Positions 33,927 to 45,459 of a DNA stretch of 64,000 bases are shown piece after piece. The position numbers and the translations under genes were made by a program. A model generated the notes under the pieces. That model saw only the letters and a list, made by a program, of their open reading frames with translations. It was not told where the DNA came from and ran no database searches. Numbering within the stretch: the first letter of the stretch is position 1; each line of letters starts with the position of its first letter. The DNA is taken from positions 23,362,451 through 23,426,450 of the forward strand of contig CM043948.1 in the NCBI GenBank assembly GCA_014529385.2, given 5' to 3'. The DNA is from Adiantum capillus-veneris (lineage: Eukaryota; Streptophyta; Polypodiopsida; Polypodiales; Pteridaceae).

Positions 33927-36900
33927 GTGCTAGAGTCTGAGCAATTAGAGAGTGCTTCAAATTACACAAGAACCCATTATCCACCCACATTAGGTTCCGG
34001 GCCTTTGGCTCGACCCAGTGTAGTGCAACCCAAGACCCACACATTGGCGGTGGCTAGTGACTCTTCCTCTGATTCCAACATGATGGAGGGATACCCTACC
34101 CCATACCCGAAAAATACAAACCAAAATGTACCTTTCTCGGCCCCACAACCAAGAGCTAGTGTGTTTAGCCGCCTAATGGAAACCATTAGTCGAGCTACTC
34201 GTTCGGAGCCTATAGCTAGTGAAGTAAACGAAGGTGATGGGAAGGTAGATTCGCTTTTCACTTCTCATGTAGACCCTATACTCCCCAAGAGTTTCCATGT
34301 TGATATCCTACCCCCTGCATTCACTAAAGACCCTACCAAGTCATCACCCTCTGAAGTTCTACTACCCGATGGTAGGAGTCTTTCCGAAGTACAAGAGGTC
34401 GACCGATATATGCAAGCAGCTAGGGAAAGGGAAATTGACAGCCTACGTATAATAGAGCAACGCCGGGCCATGAAATCAACGACCCCTATGACAACAATCA
34501 TGCCAGATGAGCAACCAAGTGCTCCCGAATTAGCAGTCACTGAGGATCAGACCATATAAAACCATAATGCCTCCACTTCAAGGGGAACCTCCAGCACTCC
34601 AGGCTTAGAGGGAGAATTTCTCACTGAAAATTGGAAGTATGACTTGCAAATCGAGATTTTGACCAACCTATACATGGGCTACACGTACCATGTGGATTGA
34701 TTAGAGGTTGTTCAATCCACATCTAGGACCACAAGTCTAGAGGAGCGGCAACGGATGGTCTGTAATGTCATCCATGGGGTTGTCCAATTGGAGAGGCAAA
34801 ACAAGGAAATTAACATTCCTTTGATGGGTCCTATGAGATTCTTCGATACGGGAAAGCAAAACAACCGATCCTATCATAAATGGAGAATCCCTCAGTAAGT
34901 CCCATGGATCCTTCATATGTTGTTTTGCCTGGAGTCTCGATATAGTCTGAGCCCACAGGCAATAGTTTCACCTTTCCAAATTTATCTCACCTTTCCCTCA
35001 AAGACACTACGGCTACTATGTCTATCCTTGTTATGAGCATGGAAAAAAGTACACCTTGGACCTCATTCATTAGTAAAGCACTGCTACCTAGTAGCACAGT
35101 ACCTATAGGTGTATATCAATCATATATACATATTGGCCCTCATGCCCATCTAGCTCCTACACCCCCAATTGTTTTGACAGCTTATGCTCCATGACCACGC
35201 CGAGTGAAGCCATGCCGACTAGCATTAATATGTCACATCCTGCGTCTTCTATACCTAGGGCCACACATATGAACTTTCGGCCACCACATGGTGCAACGTC
35301 GTACCAAGCTTGGAACCCAAGTATCGCCCATATGCCAAACCCAACGCCAACCCCCATTCCAAATGCAGTCCCAAGAGCATCCCTACCCACTATACCTGCT
35401 CACTTGGGTGACTTGGCAACATTTTCGCAAGCTATAGGTCGATCAATTTCTGAAAATATGTGTAGCACATCTGATAGAGAGCCTAGAAGTAAGGTAGTAC
35501 AAGTGGCCAAGCTCACACAAATTCAATGGAGACGGAGATGCTAGAAAGCATATAGAGGTATTTGAACACGTATGTGATTCCCTAGAAGAGCACAATGAAC
35601 TATATAAGTGCAAGGCTTTGAGCTTGACCCTAAATGGGAAGGTGGGGGAAGGAGATTGTTCTTGAAAGAGTACATACAAGAGGGAGTGCTTTGGGGTGTA
35701 GAATCTTAGCTCCAAAAAGCTCAACAGGAGGAAGGTGAGTCAGTGAGATACTTTATTCGTCGCTTGAAGCATTTGAATTCTTGTTGTAATCCAAATGAGC
35801 GTTTCAACAATAACCAAATTCTCAATAGATTCATTAGGGGACTACGACATGAGGATATCTATAATGGCATAGTCATTAGAGGTATCACTACTTGGGAAGT
35901 AGTCACCACCAATGCAATCCAATTGGAAGACAGTTTAATGATTGAAGGTGAAAGAGCCAAAATCCACCAGCTCGCAAACCCTGTAGAGGAGATTGATTGA
36001 GTTAAGCATTTAAGGAATTTGGCAGATGAGACCCAAAGAGGGCTTGAGCCAGAACCTAGGCAGATTAGGATTACATATACAATGTTCCCCACACAACCGC
36101 AAACTCAAGGAGATCCCAACCCACTGGCCATACCTACTATCATCTGGGAAGGAAATGAGGTCAATCAAAAAGTGGGCATACACCTTTCTTGATGGGAAGA
36201 ATGTTTAGTGAGGGAATACCTAACCCCATCGAAGAAATGGAGATCACATCTTCACCAGCCTTAGGTCATGGACTAGAATCTCAAAAAGTGCCCTTGAACA
36301 TTGCCAAATTAACAAATTCCCTGGCTTCTGAAGTTAGAACCACTATAATGTCTAAATTGTTCGGGGATCCAAAGCTATATTTGGCTCTTTGGGCATTTCT
36401 CAATGGAGAGCTAAAAGTTGGCCTACCACAATTTGCACAAATGAGTAGGCCCAATGAAATCCCAATTGAGGAGGAATGCTTGGACCCACAACCCAAACTA
36501 GATCAAAGCTCAATTATTGAAATACATGTTAACAAGTTGGGGCAATACTTTGAAGGAGATGAATCTAATGCAACCCTACCAATCATTACTAAAGGATTAA
36601 CTGTGAAGGGAATCCTTGATGGTGGTGCAGGAGTGAGCATTGTAACAAAAAGTTGTCGTGACCTCATCTTGAAGTCACGATCGTACTGGTAAAAATGGCC
36701 AATGGATCTATCGTTACACCTATTGGAATGCTGAAAGATATCAAGATCAAGGTCCTTGGACACAAGGTAAGGCATTCCTTGATTGTTATGGACTTCTCCA
36801 AGCATCCTATGTCATTTGAGATGATCTTAGGGCGTCCTTTCATGAGGGAAGCAAAAATGGTAAATGACTGGTCTAGGAACCACGCCTACTTACAATTCCA

Positions 36901-37024
36901 AGGCTCTATCATGCAAGTTGATCTTGTATGCGATCAAGTACACCCTTTTGGGAACATGGTTATAATTGACAATCGATCAGACACCAAAATTTACTCAGCT
37001 CCATTGAAGTATTTACACATGTAA
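33927..37024 (+). pseudogene. Gypsy-type gag and aspartic protease of element D
   Basis: The first frame (33927-34559) is a Pro/Ser-rich region without a known fold, typical of the variable N-terminus of plant gypsy gag. Around 35740-36000 a Retrotrans_gag-like core is readable (RYFIRRLKHLNSCCN, NQILNRFIRGLRHEDIYNG). From 36189 a protease appears: GILDGGAGVSIVTKSC near 36610, where the usual D-S/T-G is D-G-G, then VRHSLIVMDFSKHPMSF and EMILGRPFMREAK in the next frame (36695-37024). Stops near 34558, 34697, 35542 and 36690 break it. RT was never reached or was lost at the C insertion. Confidence 0.75.
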
Positions 37025-37133
37025 AAAGGACATGAATATTGGGGGAGATTCTCCTTATATGTATGTCCTACCTGGAATGGCTGAGTCGGACAATGTTGAT
37101 TGGGTACACTTTGCAACAACCATAGACACTTTG

Positions 37134-37307
37134 TGTTGGGATTAAAGCCCAAGTGGCCTCTTATACATATATGGCCGGCCGGCCGCCTAACTCACTTATC
37201 ACTAACTCTTTGTATATACTCGCTTATACTTGTGTGAATAATAAAAAAGATTTGGGAGATAACCCTTCAAAGAATTCTCTGCATACTGTGTAAGCTCTCT
37301 TTCTGTG

Positions 37308-37345
<38 letters not shown>

Positions 37346-37373
37346 TCGATCTAAGCTCCGCTCCGCAACTTCA
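37134..37373 (+). repeat. 5' LTR of copia element C
   Basis: The repeat is 240 bp, TGTTGGGATTAAAGCCC...CGCAACTTCA, followed by primer site TGGTATCAGAGC at 37376-37387. It includes a run of GGCCGGCC near 37173 and a (GT)n tract at about 37315-37343. Compared with the 3' copy it has an extra ~28 bp between two ACTC(A/G)CTTAT repeats, probably lost from the 3' copy by slippage. Confidence 0.88.
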
Positions 37374-37387
37374 ATTGGTATCAGAGC

Positions 37388-38426
37388 AAGGTTCAATGCG
37401 TTTTAGCGCGCGTGCACTTTTCAGGCAGATTCTAGATCCACACGTTGGAAATTCACACTCAGCGTTCCGGGAGTATTTCCAGTAGGTGACATGGGGTTTT
37501 ACCCCCCTTTCGAAGCTGTTTATGCCCTCAGAATTTCATTTTGAGCACTACATCAAAAGATAGGTTTCAGTCGCAAAGAAACTCGTCTTGTGTAGATTGG
37601 CAAGCAGGAGGTGGTCGGCATCAATATCGGCACCAACATACATCACTTATTAGTCTTCAAAGCATCATCTATAGACCAGGTACACATATATATCATCAGA
37701 TATATATATTGCAGTCTGCATTCGTACATCTTGTGCTTGCCAGGTTCCAGGGGAGGTGTGGCCATACGACGGCTTGACACCACTGGCATGTATTGCAGAT
37801 TGATGTACTGTGATTGTGGGTTTGCTAGTTGTGAGTCACACTAGCAGACAGACCGCCGCAGCGGTCATAGGATAGTGATTGGTCTATTGTAGGATGTATG
37901 CTAGTTCTGGGCGGTTTGCTGAGCCATTTGAGAGGGTCGTGTGTGAGGTTTTTTGAAGCCAAACACTGGGGGCTGGGTTACCCAGTGTGAGGTGGATTAG
38001 GTTGCTGGAGTTCCCCTCTACACGCATCCTCTTCGGCGACTTTTATCCTATAGGATGTATGACTTTGTGTAGACACTGGATTGCATCTTATGCGTCAGGC
38101 CGTTGAGGCATTGTTCAGGGTTCAGTCTTGAGACAGATACAGGTTCTATGATCGCCCAGACAGGAGACAGTGTATACTTACAGGATAGCATATTACAAAG
38201 TTTTTTAGATTTGTCACTTGTCAGCTATTTATGGTTGTTTTTGAGCTATCTTTTGGTTTCCAGAGTTCAGTTTACAGGGGAGACTCTGTCAAAATTTTTC
38301 AAAATACTGACAGTTCTTGAGAAGAGGTGTTCAGCTTGTTGTTTACAACTTGTTTATTGTGTACAGAGGTCAGTTACAGGGGAAACTCTGCCAAATTTTT
38401 CCCAAGAGTAAACAGTTTGGCAGACA
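37388..38426 (+). other. Leader of copia element C
   Basis: About 1 kb without a convincing frame. It contains two related phrases, GTTCAGTTTACAGGGGAGACTCTG near 38265 and GGTCAGTTACAGGGGAAACTCTG near 38368. This indicates an internal ~100-bp imperfect repeat just before the gag ATG. Confidence 0.55.
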
Positions 38427-39720
38427 TGGAATCTTCTCAAAGTGAGACTCTTTACAACATAAAGAAGCTGGATGGCACAAACTTTCCATTCTGGAAGAAG
38501 CAGATTTGACAGGTTTTGGTGCAAAAAAAACAAGTCAAGCCACTGAAGCTCAAAGGGGAGGACCAAAAGGTATGGCTGAAGATGAGTGGGAAGAGCTTGA
38601 CGAGTTATCTTGTTCCACAATCATGTTGACACTAGTAGAAAATGTTTACTTCAATGTAGCAGAAGAGACTACAGCGTATGGCGTATGGCAAAAGCTATGT
38701 GGTATGTACGAGAAAAAAAGTGCTGCTTCTCAGATTTACTAGCTCAAGAAATTAGTGGATTTGAAGAGCCATGTCAAATCATCTCAATGAATTTCACATA
38801 ATTTTCAGCCAGTTAACAACACAGGAGATAGTCTTTCCAAATTCAGTGAAGGCTATGTTTCTCTTAATCACTTTGCCTGACAGTTGGGATACTTTTCGCA
38901 CGGCATTAAGTAATTTTGTCACGCCAGAGGGTCTTACAAGTGCCAATGTAGAAGGCAGCTTGCTTAGAAGTGAACAGGAAGAACATTGACAAAGGAAAAG
39001 GCAATAGTGCTTTGCTTGTTCGAGGGAGACAACAGTCTAAAGAGAAGAAGGGTAAGAAGGCACAAAACCGAAGTAAGTCTCGTGACTCAAAGTCAAAGAA
39101 TGACATAGAATGCTACCATTGTGGCAAGAAGGGTCACATGAAGAGAGACTGTACGAAGTGGAAACAAGAAAAAGGCAAAACAAAGAGTTCTGAGAAAGAT
39201 GAAAAGAAGAGTTCAGTGAAGATCGAAGAGGTGAATGTGACAGGATCTAGTTCAGATAGTGATTCTGGTATAGCAGCTAGTGAAATCTTTCTCGCAAGCA
39301 ATTTTGATTCTGTTTTCTTCACTGCAGAGGATGGACATGCTATGAGTGATTGGATTATCGACTCAAGAGCATCGTTACATGTTTCTCCACACAAAGAGTG
39401 GTTTACATCATATGTGGCTACTAAAGTTATGTCAGACTTGGCAATGAGCAGGTTTGTGACATACTTGGAGTGGGAGATGTGTAGTTGAAGTTTCAGAATG
39501 GCTCTTCTTTATGGCTCAAGAATGTCAGACATGTTCCAACAATCCGAAAGAGCTTGATCAGTACAAGGAAGTTGGATGATGCGGGTTATGTGATAGTTTT
39601 TGGGAACAGCGCTTGGAAGATCTCCAAAGGTTTGATGACTGTAGCACATGGCAGCAAGTCAGGAACTCTGTACATGTTTCAGAGGTTAAAAACCATGTAA
39701 TTAATGTGATTAAGTAGCCA
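38427..39720 (+). pseudogene. Copia gag-protease of element C
   Basis: Gag opens MESSQSETLYNIKKLDGTNF at 38427, which fits the family start. After frame changes the core (TTAYGVWQKLCGMYEKKSA, LITLPDSWDTFRTALS) and a perfect knuckle CYHCGKKGHMKRDC (near 39110-39155) are visible. The protease site reads WIIDSRASLHVSPH: the invariant Gly of D-S-G is Arg, which should abolish activity. The frame breaks again at 39487. Confidence 0.88.
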
Positions 39721-39723
39721 AGT

Positions 39724-40790
39724 GTGTCAGTGTGGCATTGTAGGCTGGGACATATGTCAAAAAGAGAAATGGAAATACTTTCTCGTTATGGTTATTTGCC
39801 TGGCTTTTCATTTCAAGATTTTGAGTTTTGTGAGCATTGTGTTTATGGTAAGCAAACACAAGAACCATACAGATCAAAGAGGAATCGTAGGGACGAACGG
39901 TTAGCTCTTGTGCACAGTGATCTATGCGGACCAATGCCTAGTTTGTTGCTAGGGGGAGCAACGTACTTTTGTATCTTTATAGACGACTATTCTCGCAGAG
40001 TATGGGTTTACTTCTTGAAGCACAAGGATGAGGTGCTCAAGGTCTTAAAGACGTTCAAGCAACTTGTGGAGAATCAGAGTGGTCAAAAGCTGAGATGCTT
40101 AAGGACAGACAGAGTACGTTTCCAAGGCTTTCCAAGACTTTTGTGAAGCAAAAGGGATAAAGAGGGAACTTACTGCACCATACAATCCTTCACAAAATGG
40201 AGTTGTAGAATGTATGAATAGAACCATACAAGAGAATTTTAGAAGCATGTTGTCAAATGTTGAGTTGCCTGATGGATTTTTGGGCGGAAGCAGTGGCTAC
40301 AATAGTCCATGTGATCAACAGGGCTCCTAGTAGGGTTCTGGATAAGAGTGAAGTGGCCAAGATGCTATGGACAGGCAAGGCACCTTCGTATAATCATCTT
40401 AGAGTCTTTGGTTGTGAAGCTTATAGCCATATTTCTAAGGATTTGAGGAATAAGTTAGAACCAAAGAGCAGGAAGTGTATATTTCTTGGCTACGAAGAAT
40501 CGGGCGAGATGGGTTACCGGCTTTGGGATCTTGAGTCCAGAAAAGTCATTCATAGCAATGATGTGCATTTCAATGAAGCCAAGTTTCATGCTAAGCCAGA
40601 GAAGACAGAGGAGATCATAAGAGTTGTCTTCAGGAAAGATGGACCTAGTGCTAGCATATCAAGACAACATGGTCAGGCTCAGGAACAGCCTATAGTGGCT
40701 AGAGAGGCAAAATTAGTTGTGGTGAGATGTTCTGAGCGTGTCTCCAAACCACCTGATCGTTATGTGCCACCTCTAATTATGTCATGCTCA
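39724..40790 (+). pseudogene. Copia integrase of element C
   Basis: The pre-integrase motif VWHCRLGHMSKREM is followed by FCEHCVYGKQ and the core FIDDYSRRVWVYFLK. The next core strand reads LRCLRTDRV in place of LRTDNG. After a frame change, APYNPSQNGVVE (near 40175-40215) carries the catalytic Glu region. The C-terminal part (40257-40877) has SYNHLRVFGCEAYSHI and SRKCIFLGYEESGEMGYRLWD. The integrase inserts element DNA into the nuclear genome. This copy is broken. Confidence 0.9.
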
Positions 40791-42322
40791 CGGATTGCGG
40801 AGAACCATCTTGTTACACAGAGGCATTACAAGTGGTTGACTCGAAAAAATGGCAGTGTGCCATGCAATCAGAGATGACGGCTCTGCATAAGAATCAAACG
40901 TGGGATTTGGTTCAATTGTCAGAGGGCAAGAAAGCTCTACCTTGTAAGTGGGTTTATAGGTATAAGCTTACTCCTCATGATGGACAGCCAAAATACAAAG
41001 CACGGTTGGTTGCTAAGGGTTTTAAACAAGAACACATAATAGATTTTGATGAAGTCTTTTCACCAGTTGTCAAGATGACAACATTGAGAAGTGTACTCGC
41101 TTTGGTTACCAAACATGATCTGCCTTTACATCAGATGGATGTGAAAACGGCATTTCTTCATGGAGATTTTCATGAGGAGGTTTATATGCAGTAGCCAGAA
41201 GGGTATGTTGAGAAAGGCATAGAGAAATTAATATGTCGTTTGAGAAAGAGTCTCTATGGCAAGTTTCACCAATTTATGGTTTCTCAAGGATCCAAGAGAA
41301 GTGAGACAGATCATTGCCTATATACTCGACAAGCTAAGGATGGTAGATTGATAATCCTCATCTTGTATGTGGATGACATGTTACTTGTTGGTAGACCAAT
41401 GGTAGAAATTTCAGCTCTTAAGTAACAAATGGCAAAGGTTTTTGACATGAAAGACATGGGTGAGGCAAGTCATATACTGGGTATGCGTATCGAGCGAGAT
41501 AGATCAGAAGATGCTTTACTTATCTCAAGAAAAGTATATTGACAAGGTGTTGCAACGTTTCCATATGGACAAGGGGAAGGCATTGATGACACCATTGTCA
41601 TCATATGTGAAACTAAGCAACCAAGATTTCCCACAGTCTGAGGTGGAAAAGGTTGAAATGGATACGGTGCCATATGCGTCTGCATGTGGGAGTTTGATGT
41701 ATGCAATGATTGCTACACGTCCGGATATTGCATTTGCAGTGGGAGTGGTTAGCAGATATATGTCAAATCCCGGCAAGAAACATTGGGAGGCAGTGAAACG
41801 TATCATGAGATACTTAAAACATACAAAGAGCATGTGCATATGCTATGGTAGCCATGATTTGAGTGTCAGAGGATACACTGACTCAGATTATGCAGGAGAC
41901 TTGGATAAGAGGAGATCTACATCAGGCTATGTCTTTACATTGGCTGGAGGTGCCTTATCATGGCGATCTCGATTACAAGATTGTATTACGCAGTCTAGTA
42001 CAGAAGCTGAGTATGTTGCAGCAAATGAGGAATGCAAAGAAGCATTTGGCTTGGTAGATTGGTAGCAGACTTGGGAATCAAAGTAGATATGCCAGAGTTA
42101 TATTGTGATAGTCAAAGTGCTATACAATTGGCAAAGAATCCAATGTTCCATTCAAAGACTAAGCATATTGAGGTGAAATATCACTTTATTAGGGAAGTAC
42201 TTGAAGACAAGCAAATACAACTGCTGAAGATCCACACCAAGGACAATCCTACTGATCTACTCACAAAGGGACTTCCAAGAGAGGGCTTTGTGCATTGTCA
42301 TGAGTTATTGGGCATTGAATAG
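40784..42322 (+). pseudogene. Copia RT and RNase H of element C
   Basis: RT motifs: PCKWVYRYKLTPHDGQPKYK, QMDVKTAFLHGDFHEEVYM, and the catalytic box LILYVDDMLLVG (near 41365), intact. The connection has VPYASACGSLMYAMIATRPD. RNase H motifs are GYTDSDYAGDLDKRRSTSGY, TQSSTEAEYVAA, LYCDSQSAIQLAKNP and HIEVKYHFIRE, ending in a TKGLPREGF tail at 42322. Stops interrupt near 41193 and 41424, and one frame change lies near 42060. The RNase H half alone is nearly continuous. Confidence 0.92.
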
Positions 42323-42406
42323 ATGGCAGCCATGTAAATCTTTGTACATTTATGTTCATAGATTTACAGTTACTTAAAGTGCCACATTGGACTTTAAGTG
42401 GGAGGT

Positions 42407-42507
42407 TGTTGGGATTAAAGCCCAAGTGGCCTCTTATACGGATATGGCCGGCCACCCCGCCTAACTCGCTTATACTTGTGTGAATAATAAAAAAGATTTG
42501 GGGATAC
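42407..42507 (+). repeat. Truncated 3' LTR of copia element C
   Basis: TGTTGGGATTAAAGCCCAAG follows the purine tract AAGTGGGAGG. It matches the 5' LTR to about AAAAAAGATTTGGG and then stops. Confidence 0.88.
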
Positions 42508-42567
42508 AAAGAGTGAAGACCTAAATGACATCCAAGCTACTAGTTCCTTGGAAGATTGTGATCAATC

Positions 42568-43590
42568 ATAAAAGGACAAGAAGATAAAGTGTGCAATTGT
42601 AAGAAAGCTTTGTATGGGTCGAAGTAGTCTCCTCATGCTTGGTTTGAGAAATCTGATACTCATTTGGTTAAACAAATCTTTCGTAACAGTCCAACAGAAA
42701 GCACTTTGTATGTAAAGTGTGAGGGTGGTGTATTTCTCATCGATGTTCTATATGTATATGCTTTGTTGATTACTGATCCAAATGAGACACACACTGCTGA
42801 ATTCAAGGCTGATTTAAATGCTACTTTCAGGATGAAATACTTGGTGTTGTTGCATCATTACTTGGCCATACAGTTTAAACAGTGTGATGATGGTATTTCC
42901 TTGTGTCAAACAAGCTACATAGAGACATTACTATGTAATTTTGGACTTGAGGACTCAAACCTATTGCTACTCCCATGGAAACAGGTTTTGAAATTCAGTC
43001 TTCATGATGATGGTGATCTTGTTGATGTCACTCTTTATTAGACTAATGTTCGATGCCTTATTTATGTATGCAATATGAGGCCCAATATTCAGTTTGTAGT
43101 CTCACAGGTCAGCAGATTTATGATGCATAGACCAGGGTCTAAGCATTGGCAGGATCTCAAGAGTATTTCTCGCTACTTGAGTGGCACTTTACATCTTGGG
43201 TTGTTTTATCCCAAGGGGGGATCATTGGCACCAGATTTACATGCTTTTTCGGACCCGGATTGGGCTGGTTGTTATGACACGCGAATGTGCACAAGTGGTT
43301 TTTGTTTCATTCTTAGCAATTCATGCATATCATGGTTGAGCAAGACGCAACCTACTGTGCCTACCTCTAGTTGTGAAGTTGAGTACCTGGCAGTTTTCAT
43401 AGCTATGGTTGATGTGTATGGCTCAAACGCCTTATGGTTGATTTGGGTATTGAACAGGACACTGCCAACATCTACACTGACAGTAAGACCACATTGGTAG
43501 TTGCAAGGACCCAGTTTTTCATGCTCGCACAAAGCACATTGAGGTGCATTACCACTATGTCAGAGAGAGACTCTCAGTAAGAGAGATAGC
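42568..43590 (+). pseudogene. End of RT and RNase H of copia element B
   Basis: Sequence resumes at GACAAGAAGATAAAGTGTGC, matching A at about 24522. The RT catalytic box is destroyed: LYVYALLIT where A has LYVDDLLMI. RNase H is readable (FSDPDWAGCYDTRMCTSGF, SCISWLSKTQP, then THYHYVRERLS-like near 43550). It ends at about 43590, at the same place in the protein as element A. Confidence 0.88.
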
Positions 43591-44830
43591 TAGGTTTACC
43601 ATAACTTGTGCTACAAAGTAGGTTTCCTAAGTATCCTACCACTTTCAACCTTATTCTTGCAAATGATTTTTCAACATAAATTATGCCTCAAAATGTTTGC
43701 TATTTTTGGCCGTTTATGTTAACTTTGAGTGACTATGAATTGATAAAATCTTCACCTAAACACACTCAATGTAATTCTCAATAAGCATCATATGCACAAA
43801 ACCTAGTTTGATGTGCATCTTGAGCATTTAATACTTAGAAACCTATGTTTGTGGCAAACGGTATGGTGAATCTAGGATACTACACACATGCTATGATAAT
43901 TGTTGTGCGCCATTTGGGAGCAAAAGACTAGGTTTGAAGCTTAGTCTTCTCAATATTGAAAACTATTTCAACCTAAGTCCAATTATCAAGTTATCGATCT
44001 CATGAAGGAGTAGGTTAAAGCTAGGTTGGTAATGGGACACTTTTATGTCTTGAGAGATTTATATGTCTTGTTTAGTGAGAAATTTTTTTGAATTAATCAA
44101 AGAGTTGCAAAATGAATATTTTTGTGGTTCATATCTACAATGTTTGCTTACGAGGAGCTGAAAACACTTGGCATCGTTTTGTGCTATCACTTCCACTTTT
44201 AACCCTTTTCTTGTAATTGTTTTTTCAACATAAATTGTGCAAGAAAACTTTTGCACTTTTCACCATTTTTGGAAACTTTTTGTGAATAGGTTGCACAAAA
44301 GTGTTCATTAGGGGTAATCTTTTAAGATACCCCCTTATTTATGAAAAGGCAAAAGGAGAAGGTTGACAACTCTTGCGCAACGTAAGGAAGCCAGGCAAGG
44401 GGCAACGGGTGGTTGCAAATGTGACATGTGCAAGGCAAAGAAGACAAGGAAGATTTTTTGAATACGCATGGGGTTGCAATCCTCACAACTATCCAAGTGC
44501 GCAGGAGTGGCTCACCATGAAACGCCCTCTGCAAACAGGAGGTGACGCGTTCGATCAGAGGTTGTTGCAACCGAATGAAATGGAGATCTTCTAGTGTTAT
44601 ACTTGCTAAGGAATCTTCACTGAAATTGCCGAGATTCCAACTAAACAAGGGCATGAACAGCCAGTAGTGCGAATAGAAAGTGATCAAATCTTCACCTAAA
44701 TACACTCAATGGAATTTTTAATAAGCATCCCATGCAGGAAACCTAGTTTGTGCACATCTTAAGTCTAGGATGCTTAAGGAAACTACGTTTGCAAATGTTA
44801 TTGTTAATGTAGGATGCATCATACTACACA
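43591..44830. repeat. Second copy of the mixed repeat block
   Basis: 43591-44300 matches 20612-21350 nearly throughout. Shared examples are TAGGTTTACCATAAC, CAATGTAATTCTCAATAAGCATCATATGCA and GAAAACACTTGGCATC. The array resumes at about 44683 with another copy of the ATCTTCACCTAAA...AATAAGCATCCCATGCA motif. One block lies on the 5' side of copia A and the other on the 3' side of copia B. Confidence 0.85.
44300..44682 (+). other. Foreign ~380-bp insert in the repeat block
   Basis: This segment interrupts the repeat motif between 44299 and 44683 and is not found in the 20-21 kb copy. Its plus frame (44373-44594) reads naturally: FEYAWGCNPHNYPSAQEW then LLQPNEMEIF to a stop. The complementary strand is also open for 127 codons. 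I recognise no family. It could be a captured gene fragment or a small non-autonomous transposon. Confidence 0.4.
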
Positions 44831-45459
44831 TATGCTATGAATAATTGTTGGTAGACAATGAGAACATGAAATTAAAGCTAGCCTTCAAGCTTTTGGTACA
44901 AGTATGCAAGATGCATGGAGTACTCAAAGCATTACACACTACATGGTAATTCATACTTTTCTCCTTACAACCTATTTGATTTGTATAAATATAATTTCTA
45001 TGACATGTAGCATATTTTACACGATCATATTCCTTGGTTCACAAAGCAATATGGATGTCTTGCAATATGGTCCACTCAAGGAATGAAAAAATCCCATTAT
45101 CAAGTTCGTGGAGCATACTTTCGACACACTCAACATGGCGGAGGAAAAAATAAAGTAAATAGCTTTAAAAAAGTATTTTTTTGGTTCTATAGAAGAGTCT
45201 TGCTACAAATAAGGGAGAAGAAATTTCTAGAAACAAAGAACAAGCTCTTACAATAAAGATATCAAAACAAATTTAAAGACGACAGACCTGGAAGGATTCT
45301 ACTACAGAAGCAACCTTACATCAATGGAGATCTAAGAGAGAGAGAGAGAGGGATAAAAAAGTTTGGGTTCTACCTCAAGATCCTGAACACATTCTATAAA
45401 AGTGTATACTTAATACAAATCTATTCTCAAATGATATCTTCAATGTATTCAACATCTTC
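44831..45459. other. No recognised feature
   Basis: AT-rich; short frames only. A small (AG)n tract lies near 45337-45351. The left part may be the 3' flank of the gene at 45460-47596. Confidence 0.5.

Larger units (their letters stand above)
32470..37133 (+). mobile_element. Ty3/gypsy-type element D, 5' part
   Basis: It begins with an LTR inserted in copia B. A tRNA-Asp-type primer site, an ~0.9-kb leader and a broken gag-protease region follow. It is cut at 37133 by the LTR of copia C. RT, integrase and the 3' LTR are absent. The primer type and the protease form (LDGGAGVSI, FEMILGRPFM) fit plant gypsy-group elements. Confidence 0.78.
37134..42507 (+). mobile_element. Ty1/copia element C, nearly complete
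   Basis: A 5' LTR, initiator-Met primer site, 1-kb leader, gag, protease, integrase, RT, RNase H, polypurine tract and the first ~100 bp of the 3' LTR are all present in order. It sits inside gypsy element D. Frameshifts and a few stops (for example near 38508, 38741, 38986, 39487, 40145, 41193) inactivate it. The 3' LTR is cut at about 42507, where copia B material resumes after a short spacer. Confidence 0.92.
30470..43590 (+). mobile_element. Ty1/copia element B, split by nested insertions
   Basis: Element B is a sister of A. Its left part, 30470-32469, holds the LTR, primer site, gag, protease and start of pre-integrase. Its right part, 42568-43590, holds the end of RT and RNase H. The 10 kb between is other retrotransposons (D and C). 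Relative to A, about 1.5 kb of B (integrase and first half of RT) is missing at the junction, so deletion accompanied or followed the nesting. Stops and frameshifts are frequent. Confidence 0.85.

Noticed and set aside
44322-44705. 127-codon minus-strand frame as a gene
   Set aside because: The complementary plus frame reads more naturally, and neither has a recognised family.
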